This document shows, piece after piece, positions 58,291 through 64,000 of a DNA stretch of 64,000 bases (position 1 is the first letter of the stretch; each line of letters begins with the position of its first letter). This DNA comes from Methanococcoides methylutens MM1 (GTDB lineage: Archaea; Halobacteriota; Methanosarcinia; Methanosarcinales; Methanosarcinaceae). The translations under genes and the position numbers were made by a program. The stretch spans positions 1,798,001 through 1,862,000 of the forward strand of contig NZ_CP009518.1 of NCBI RefSeq assembly GCF_000970325.1, given 5' to 3'. A model generated the notes under the pieces. That model made no database searches and was not told where the DNA came from. It saw only the letters and a program-made list of their open reading frames with translations.

Positions 58291-58986
58291 TTATTTCTCC
58301 AGAACCAGCTTGCCACCATCCCCGACAAGCCGGACCTTCTGCACCTTTTCAAGTAACATCTCGCCAAGATTGCGGACTTCATCCCATTCAGGGGTTGCTG
58401 TCTCATGCCCCTTGAAAGGAAGATCAAAATCAGGATTGCTCATGAACTGGTAAAGCATGACCTCTGAAGCATCTTCTATATCCGGAATTATTTTTGGTAT
58501 CGTTTCAGCATTGATAAATTCCGGAATAACCCTTATCCATACCCTCATCCATTTCTGTTTAGCGATCTCAAGGGATTCACGCAGCAAAGAGACGTATTTG
58601 AGAACACGCTTTTCGGACAGTCCGGTAAGTTCCATGATAGCAGGAATGTCTTCAAGAGGCGCTTTGATCTCAATGACAAAGCCCTTGACGAACGGAAGCC
58701 CACTCTCAAGGACCTCAGGCTTCATCCCATTGGATTTGAGCAGTATGCTTTTACCGGAAGCATGTAAACCTTCGATCAGGGGAAGAAGTTCCTTTTGGAG
58801 AGTTGGTTCTGCACCACCCAGATAAACTTCCTTGCTCTCAGATGCCTTTGCAAAATCCAGTACATCATCAATAGAATATTCGGTCATGGGCTGCTTTATA
58901 TGCACACAATAAGGGCATCTCATATTACAACCTGCAAATTCCACACGTATCTGTCCCGCGTTATTAGATAGATTGATAAGTCTCAT
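58291..58986 (-). CDS. radical SAM protein, PflA-like, unassigned
   Basis: The 231-residue protein has the cluster motif FAGCNMRCPYCVHIKQP (CxxxCxxC) close to the start, a GGAEPTLQ motif, and no extra Cys clusters, so it is a minimal radical SAM enzyme of the activase type. The usual glycyl-radical partner is not seen nearby. The substrate is unknown. Confidence 0.85.
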   Translation of the reverse strand: MRLINLSNNAGQIRVEFAGCNMRCPYCVHIKQPMTEYSIDDVLDFAKASESKEVYLGGAEPTLQKELLPLIEGLHASGKSILLKSNGMKPEVLESGLPFVKGFVIEIKAPLEDIPAIMELTGLSEKRVLKYVSLLRESLEIAKQKWMRVWIRVIPEFINAETIPKIIPDIEDASEVMLYQFMSNPDFDLPFKGHETATPEWDEVRNLGEMLLEKVQKVRLVGDGGKLVLEK

Positions 58987-59195
58987 TGTTAACCGTCCGA
59001 AATATCTCTATAAAGAAATAGATCACAGAGCCTATAATACTTTTCTCCGGCACTGGTTCAGGATAATATTTAGCAGACCATTTTAAGAATGATCCATTGA
59101 CGACAGAAACAGCGATCCTTCAAAGAAATCAGCAGAAACAGCGATTACTATATATGTAGATTGTAACATCAGTTCAGTCATATTAGGTGATCACA

Positions 59196-59498
59196 ATGCC
59201 AAAGAAACTTACAATAGACGACCTCGAAAAAAGGAAGGAAAAGGAAGAGCTGCAGGAGGAAATGGGAGAGGAACTTGAGGAACTCTATGATCTGGTAATG
59301 CCACCAGGAACCCCGTCATACATCATCTATGACCTTGTAGAGGAATTTGGCCTGGAGCCTGTAGAAAGGAATCTCAACGTCAATATCGTAGAATGTGACA
59401 AAAGGGAAGTTATTGCTCTGAGAGGAAAGCTCGATGTTGTAAAAGAGGCAGAACAGTACTTTTTCCAGGAAATGGAAGCATACGTAGAATCATGCTGA
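59196..59498 (+). CDS. small acidic hypothetical protein
   Basis: The 100-residue protein has a charged N-terminal helix (Glu/Lys rich) and a C-terminal alpha-beta part, NLNVNIVECDKREVIALRGKLDVVKEAEQYF, which recalls small RNA- or protein-binding folds without a firm match. AGGTGA seven bases before the ATG sets the start. Convergent with methanogenesis marker 2. Confidence 0.65.
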   Translation: MPKKLTIDDLEKRKEKEELQEEMGEELEELYDLVMPPGTPSYIIYDLVEEFGLEPVERNLNVNIVECDKREVIALRGKLDVVKEAEQYFFQEMEAYVESC

Positions 59499-59521
59499 AA
59501 TATAGATCATAAATTCATTTT

Positions 59522-59551
59522 AAAAAAGAAGGACCTGTTAACATAACAGGT
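59522..59551 (-). terminator. intrinsic terminator after methanogenesis marker 2
   Basis: A 7-bp stem (ACCTGTT, 59533-59539, with 59545-59551) and 5-base loop is followed on the minus strand by six T (59522-59527). Confidence 0.6.
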
Positions 59552-59560
59552 TCATTCCAC

Positions 59561-60571
59561 TTATTTTGATCCGGCATCTTCAGCATCCATATCGATGCCT
59601 GTAATAGTATCGTCATTAAGATCAAAAACAACTGCCTTTTGATCTCCTGAATATATATCAATTTTATGAGAATCGTTGATCTCACCGATCACAGCTGCGG
59701 TTATCCCGACTTCCTCAAATATCCTGATACACTCATCACAGTTCTCCGGCCTTGCGGTCAGGATGTAGCCGGTCGCAGGATATATCTTAAGCCACTGTTC
59801 AAGCTCAAGGCCCTCCGGCATGGGGATCTTTGTGATATCCACGGATGCACCGACCTTGCTGGTCTCGCAAAGCATACCGAGGGTTCCAACCGTACCAGGA
59901 TTACTGATATCCTTCCCTGCTGTCAGCAGCTTCTTCTCAGCGAGAGTCTGCATCACAAGGAAACGGTCGCGAACGGTCTGATCATCCTTGAAAGATGTGG
60001 TGTCCCAGCTGTAAGGGGAGTTCTTGCCCACACGACCGTCCATATCATAAGCAGCTATCACTGCATCGCCCGGTCTTGCCATGTCACTTCTGACAATGCA
60101 ATCCTTCTTTGCAACACCGATAATAGCAACACCAAGAGAGTTATAGGGAGTGTCAGGATGTACATGCCCGCCGACCATGGGGACACCGAACTTCTTTACT
60201 CCGTCCTTGATACCACGCATCATTTCTTTGCATGCTTCGGTATCGCAGGAGGACATGACATTGACCATAGCAACAGGTCTTCCACCCATTGCTGAGATGT
60301 CATTGACATTGACAACCACGGACGTATATCCGGTCCACCATGGGCTTTCAAGTGCGATCCTGCCCCAGATAGCATCAGCAGCGAACAATATGACCTCGTC
60401 ACCACCGGTATCAAGCACCGCTGCATCGTCTCCGAAATCAACGATCGTCTCGCCATATTCACTGCGAACCTCATCGAACATGTTGACAATATCAGCTATT
60501 GGTTTCTTGCGGGTAACACCTTCGAAGTTGCGAAGGTTTGAAGCCAGTTGTTCAATATCCAAAAACATCAT
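59561..60571 (-). CDS. methanogenesis marker protein 2 (AIR synthase-related)
   Basis: The 336-residue protein has the PurM/SelD-like fold with FGDDAAVLDTG, AADAIWGRI, NVNDISAMGGRPVAMVNV, and VGGHVHPDTPYNSLGVAIIG. These match methanogenesis marker protein 2, found across methanogens and without a proven function; the fold suggests an ATP-dependent activation. Two ATGs (60571 and 60568) are adjacent. It lies 32 bases after nifB. Confidence 0.9.
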   Translation of the reverse strand: MMFLDIEQLASNLRNFEGVTRKKPIADIVNMFDEVRSEYGETIVDFGDDAAVLDTGGDEVILFAADAIWGRIALESPWWTGYTSVVVNVNDISAMGGRPVAMVNVMSSCDTEACKEMMRGIKDGVKKFGVPMVGGHVHPDTPYNSLGVAIIGVAKKDCIVRSDMARPGDAVIAAYDMDGRVGKNSPYSWDTTSFKDDQTVRDRFLVMQTLAEKKLLTAGKDISNPGTVGTLGMLCETSKVGASVDITKIPMPEGLELEQWLKIYPATGYILTARPENCDECIRIFEEVGITAAVIGEINDSHKIDIYSGDQKAVVFDLNDDTITGIDMDAEDAGSK

Positions 60572-60603
60572 TCCCTTTGTGGTTCAGGCAGAACAGAAGA
60601 GAT

Positions 60604-61542
60604 TTACTCTTCGTGTTCCACCTTTTTGATAGATTCCATTTTGATAACGTTTCGGCGTTCCTCGCTCATCTGAGAGAGATCCTTGCCCAAAAGGCCGTAT
60701 GCGTCAGACCTGCACTGGCGACAGTGCCTCATCTGCTGCACATAAGGTTCACAGATAGCCTGGATTTCCTTGCGCTCTTCATTGGTAGGTGGTTCCATAT
60801 CAGCAAATTTCGCCTGACAGATAAGAGGCATGATGTTCATTATGAAGACACCAAGCTCGCGTACCTTTTTTGCAACCTCCACAATGTGGTCCCTGTTGAT
60901 CGTCGGGATCAGCACAGTATTGATCTTAACGACCATTCCTGCTTCAACTGCCAGCCTGATACCTTCCAGCTGGTTCTTTATCAGGATCTCTGCAGCTTCC
61001 ACGCCTTTGTAGGACTTGCCCTTGTAAGCAATGTGATCCACGATCTGTGCCTGTATCTCAGGATCAATAGCATTAAGGGTCACAGTAAGTGTACTGACAC
61101 CAACCCTCAGGAGGTCATCGATACGATCCGGAAGTGCCAGCCCATTTGTACTGAGACAAAGGGTCACTTCAGGGAATTCGTTCTTGATAAGCTCAAGGGC
61201 CTCAAAGGTCTCATCGTTAGCAAGAGGGTCACCGGGACCTGCTACTGCAACAACCTTGATGAAAGGATAATCCTTGAGTACCTGCCTTGTTTTCTCAAGC
61301 GCCTCCTGAGGTGTCAGCACTTCACTTGTCACACCCGGACGACTCTCATTGACACAATCGAACTTACGGTCACAATAATTGCACTGTATGTTACATTTAG
61401 GAGCCACAGCAAGGTGAATTCGACCATATTTGTGCTGTGCATCCTTATTGTAGCACGGGTGTTCCGAGATCTTTCGCATAACATCAAGATCTACGCCATT
61501 CTCATCGTGACATTCCTCAGTGTTTTTATCGATATCAGACAA
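60604..61542 (-). CDS. nifB: NifB-like radical SAM protein
   Basis: The 312-residue protein carries the NifB signature HPCYNKDAQHKYGRIHLAVAPKCNIQCNYC, with FDCVNESRPGVTS and the C-terminal CRQCRSDAYGLLGKD. Bacterial NifB makes the 8Fe-9S-carbide precursor (NifB-co) of the nitrogenase cofactor; the archaeal protein is short and lacks the C-terminal NafY-like domain. Methanogens without nitrogenase also keep it, so other roles are possible. No nif structural gene is in this window. Confidence 0.92.
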   Translation of the reverse strand: MSDIDKNTEECHDENGVDLDVMRKISEHPCYNKDAQHKYGRIHLAVAPKCNIQCNYCDRKFDCVNESRPGVTSEVLTPQEALEKTRQVLKDYPFIKVVAVAGPGDPLANDETFEALELIKNEFPEVTLCLSTNGLALPDRIDDLLRVGVSTLTVTLNAIDPEIQAQIVDHIAYKGKSYKGVEAAEILIKNQLEGIRLAVEAGMVVKINTVLIPTINRDHIVEVAKKVRELGVFIMNIMPLICQAKFADMEPPTNEERKEIQAICEPYVQQMRHCRQCRSDAYGLLGKDLSQMSEERRNVIKMESIKKVEHEE

Positions 61543-61619
61543 TGTTTGTCCTCCAGTCTTGTTAATATGAAGTCTGCAAGTTAATTAGAAGCGTTATAGA
61601 TATAGGTTGTGGAATATGG

Positions 61620-61970
61620 TCATTTTAATCCGTTCAGTTCACACCACTTGCCATGGCCTTCCCATACCTTCACAGAAAGCGGATATCCAAGCTTTTCAGA
61701 AAGGTCTGCATGAATTTGCTCACACATATTCTCTGCACTCGGGAAAGGAAGAATATCATTAAGGAGTTTGTGGTCGTACTTTTTCAGGGTCTCGCGCACG
61801 CCCTTCTTTATCTCATAAAAATCCATTACCATGCCGTTCTCCTGTTTCTCACCCTCAAGAACTATCTCGATCTTGTAGGTATGACCATGGACTATACCAC
61901 AGGTTTCGTGTTCAGGCAAATAGTGTGCACTATCTATGTGTTCAATTATTCCAAGTCTCATTTTCGTCAT
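61620..61970 (-). CDS. queD: 6-carboxytetrahydropterin synthase QueD
   Basis: The 116-residue PTPS-family protein has the zinc His set in IDSAHYLPEHETCGIVHGHTYKIEI, a Cys at the active site, and the VWEGHGKW C-terminal glutamate region. It makes 6-carboxytetrahydropterin for preQ0. Its ATG at 61970 overlaps the queE stop. A longer frame to 61985 is not needed. Confidence 0.93.
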   Translation of the reverse strand: MTKMRLGIIEHIDSAHYLPEHETCGIVHGHTYKIEIVLEGEKQENGMVMDFYEIKKGVRETLKKYDHKLLNDILPFPSAENMCEQIHADLSEKLGYPLSVKVWEGHGKWCELNGLK

Positions 61971-62689
61971 TATAAACAACCCCACATCTTATGTGTTTGA
62001 GGAATTATCAAAGTATCTATAGAATCAAGCAGATCATTTTGTAGCTTGAGCATAACATCGATCTCAGGAGCAAGATGTTTCTGGGTCACAGGCTGAAGCA
62101 CAACACAGGAAACATAGTCTGCAATAGCGTCAACAACTCCCTGGACGTCCTCTGCAGATGTATCTTTTGTAATAACAAGTTTACAGAAACATTCCCTGTC
62201 CTTTGTGTTCCGAAGGGTGCGGAAGCATTCGAAAGTCCTTTCAAGATGAGATTCAAAGTTCTCGCCTTCGAACTCATCAATGAGTTTTACGTCCCCTGAA
62301 ACATAGGAGACCTTGTCCCTGATCTTCTTTGCCATATCCGGGAGGGTCATGTTGGACTCAAGATACAGCGGTCTTGAAACATCCATCTCTGCAATGAAAT
62401 CCGCCTCAAGGAGAGGCTCCCCGCCTGTAAGGGATATGGAATGAACGTTTTCATAACTGTTCAGCAGTTCACTTACATTTTCCACATTAAGAGGATTTGG
62501 CAATTCCTGGAAGACGTTCGTTCCGGGAACCTCTTCAAATTTGCAGAATGCCGGCTTCTGAACATTTGTGTCACAATACGAACAGTTGAGATTACAACCA
62601 ACGAACCTCACGAATGCCTGCCTCACACCCACATGGGGACCTTCTCCCTGAACCGAGCAGAATATTTCACTAACAGGTACCTGCATCAT
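61970..62689 (-). CDS. queE: 7-carboxy-7-deazaguanine synthase QueE
   Basis: The 239-residue radical SAM protein begins VSEIFCSVQGEGPHVGVRQAFVRFVGCNLNCSYCDT (CxxxCxxC) and has SISLTGGEPLL. It converts 6-carboxytetrahydropterin to carboxydeazaguanine. The start overlaps the end of the DUF366 gene by 4 bases (ATGA). Confidence 0.94.
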   Translation of the reverse strand: MMQVPVSEIFCSVQGEGPHVGVRQAFVRFVGCNLNCSYCDTNVQKPAFCKFEEVPGTNVFQELPNPLNVENVSELLNSYENVHSISLTGGEPLLEADFIAEMDVSRPLYLESNMTLPDMAKKIRDKVSYVSGDVKLIDEFEGENFESHLERTFECFRTLRNTKDRECFCKLVITKDTSAEDVQGVVDAIADYVSCVVLQPVTQKHLAPEIDVMLKLQNDLLDSIDTLIIPQTHKMWGCL

Positions 62690-63243
62690 ACCACATCCAG
62701 CGGTCGGGATTTGCGAAGGTCCTTTTCGATATCTTCAAACTCAGTAACATATCTGTTAGCGATATCAGCAAGGAGCCCTACTGCCTTGACCTCATCAAGT
62801 CCGTTATCTGCAAGATTGCCATAAAAATCGTGGAAAACATTGATACCAAAGTGGATCTTCTGGGAAACTGCAGAAGTGCTTGCAATAGAGACTGTCAGTT
62901 TTTTACCATCCACGAAAAGGTCATCGCCCTGTCTTGTTGTTATGATACCGCTCTCCAGAAGTGCTTCTGCTACGATCGCAGTGAATAACCTCTGTCTTGC
63001 ATAGACGAGCTTAAGATCGGTGGAATCAAAATGCTCTATGAGGAAATGGAGCATATCAGTAGAGAAAATGGAATCTCCCATCCTTTTGTCCTCGAGGTCT
63101 ATCATATGCTCGAGCTTCACATCACATCCACCCCTGAAGGCAACGATGGAATCCTGCTGAATACCTTTCAGGTTATATGCCCACAGAGAAGAGATCTGGC
63201 TTCCATCATAATCCGTTTTTTCATCAAGAATTACACATTCCAT
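62686..63243 (-). CDS. DUF366 family protein
   Basis: The 185-residue protein matches archaeal DUF366 in layout: CVILDEKTDYDGSQISSLWAY at the N-terminus, VAFRGGCDVKLEHMIDLED, and a C-terminal ATSAVSQKIHFGINV-like stretch. The function is unknown. It is translationally coupled to queE and follows queC, so a role in deazapurine synthesis is suggested by context. AAGGTG before the ATG at 63243 sets the start. Confidence 0.82.
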   Translation of the reverse strand: MECVILDEKTDYDGSQISSLWAYNLKGIQQDSIVAFRGGCDVKLEHMIDLEDKRMGDSIFSTDMLHFLIEHFDSTDLKLVYARQRLFTAIVAEALLESGIITTRQGDDLFVDGKKLTVSIASTSAVSQKIHFGINVFHDFYGNLADNGLDEVKAVGLLADIANRYVTEFEDIEKDLRKSRPLDVV

Positions 63244-63263
63244 AATAAGCACCTTTATTGTCT

Positions 63264-63962
63264 TTAGACATCCATCCCCAGTCTGACCATAAGCGGATCC
63301 TTCAAACCAGCCTCATTAAAAGCCCGGGCACGCCTTACGCAGCTTTCACAGACACCACATGGCTTATCCTCTCCATGATAACAACTCCAGCTCCACTCCA
63401 GTGGTGCCTCTGCCTCAATTGCTTCATTAACAATGGTTTGCTTGTCCATATCAATAAGAGGTGCAAGAACCTTCACACCATTTGCAGTAGAGTAGTAGAA
63501 ACACCTGTCAGAAGCATCAACGAACTCCTTTGAGTTATCAGGAAATGTCTTTGCCTCTTCCCCGTTGAACCCTGCAATAACATAATCACAATCGTAACTT
63601 TCAGCAAAGCTTGCTGCAATGTTCAGGAAAATACCATTTCTGTTGGGAACCCATACACTCTTTGCAGAATCCTCAGTAATAGCCCCATTTTCCCCGGAGA
63701 GATCATCAGCCGACAGCTCAGGAACATCCACATCCTCGTTAACAAGAGATGTGTTTGTAATATCCTTTAACCAGTCAAGTCGGATTATTCTGTTCTCTAT
63801 TCCATAGTGATCGCAAATTGCTTTTGAATAATCGATCTCTCTCCTGAAAGAACGCTGCCCGTAATCGAAAGTCAGGGCAAGGACAATATCGGAGGTCTTT
63901 TTTGCAATTGCAAGAGCAGCTACAGAATCAAGACCACTGCTCATTAGTGTTACAGATCTCAT
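63264..63962 (-). CDS. queC: 7-cyano-7-deazaguanine (preQ0) synthase QueC
   Basis: The 232-residue N-type ATP pyrophosphatase has the loop [13 protein letters not shown] and four zinc Cys in [22 protein letters not shown] near the C-terminus. It makes preQ0, used for archaeosine at tRNA position 15. The ATG has GGAGATT upstream. It heads the queC-DUF366-queE-queD set. Confidence 0.95.
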   Translation of the reverse strand: MRSVTLMSSGLDSVAALAIAKKTSDIVLALTFDYGQRSFRREIDYSKAICDHYGIENRIIRLDWLKDITNTSLVNEDVDVPELSADDLSGENGAITEDSAKSVWVPNRNGIFLNIAASFAESYDCDYVIAGFNGEEAKTFPDNSKEFVDASDRCFYYSTANGVKVLAPLIDMDKQTIVNEAIEAEAPLEWSWSCYHGEDKPCGVCESCVRRARAFNEAGLKDPLMVRLGMDV

Positions 63963-64000
63963 GAGGAATCTCCAAAGAAGTAATAGAATAATACCATGAT

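Noticed and set aside
60538..61584. 348-codon plus-strand ORF opposite nifB
   Set aside because: Long only because of codon bias in the opposite strand; composition (Cys, His, Phe rich) is typical of antisense reading and NifB is unmistakable.

Overview
The window looks like chromosome from a cytochrome-containing methanogen of the order Methanosarcinales. The evidence is methanogenesis marker protein 2, a short archaeal NifB, the archaeal CoA route (pantoate kinase plus phosphopantothenate synthetase), topoisomerase VI, separate Kae1 and Bud32 genes, the siroheme-dependent (Ahb) heme route, a cytochrome c maturation CcmE of the CxxxY type, and a ten-gene A-type ATP synthase operon in the order H-I-K-E-C-F-A-B-D-G. 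A Methanococcoides/Methanolobus-like methylotroph is plausible, but the genus cannot be fixed from sequence reading alone. There is no insertion sequence, prophage, CRISPR array or rRNA. One tRNA, tRNA-Thr(GGU), is present.

Layout. 1-4.1 kb (minus strand): CoA biosynthesis genes (coaBC, pantoate kinase, phosphopantothenate synthetase) with a prohibitin-like membrane protein between them and the start of an HD-domain gene running off the edge. 4.1-6.6 kb (plus): a ribosome-associated trio of Vms1-like release factor, unknown acidic protein and RlmE. 6.6-10.6 kb: DUF211, a PHP-domain protein, then kae1-bud32-rdgB and a lone pilin-like membrane protein. 10.7-14.8 kb: an orphan ORF and a tightly coupled trio of membrane-bound winged-helix regulator, membrane-anchored extracellular protein and HEAT-repeat lipoprotein. 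14.9-20.9 kb (minus): topoisomerase VI, a fungal-type cytosine deaminase, a TrhP-like U32 protein, a GyrI-like protein and a small membrane protein.

21.4-30.6 kb (minus) is a ten-gene tetrapyrrole block in transcription order ahbD, ahbA, ahbB, sirC-like, hemA, hemB, hemL, hemC, then pyrD-pyrK. Divergently transcribed are a 42-residue CcmD-like ORF, a CcmE, a polyprenyl diphosphate synthase and an unassigned radical SAM protein, followed by the ATP synthase operon (33.7-42.1 kb). Together 21-42 kb is an energy-conservation neighbourhood: heme and cytochrome c maturation, possibly the prenyl tail of the membrane electron carrier, and the ATP synthase that uses the gradient.

42.3-50.6 kb (plus) is the most novel-looking region. 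It holds a long coiled-coil protein ending in an ArlD/ArlE-like archaellum-motor domain, then seven consecutive type IV pilin-like proteins, the last two being tandem paralogues. No assembly ATPase or platform protein is present, so these look like structural or minor-subunit genes of a pilus-like surface machine whose motor is encoded elsewhere. 50.7-56.3 kb (minus): a DUF4013 membrane protein, an MscS channel, a cytosolic MEDS-PAS-PAS hybrid histidine kinase with two receivers, and a small orphan. 56.4-59.5 kb: a ferritin-like protein, the tRNA, a chorismate lyase-like protein, DUF5611, an unassigned radical SAM protein and a small acidic protein. 59.5-64 kb (minus): queC, DUF366, queE, queD for preQ0/archaeosine, then nifB and methanogenesis marker 2.

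Starts were chosen by Shine-Dalgarno position and family alignment from memory. Several lie downstream of the longest possible ORF start. No database search was possible.
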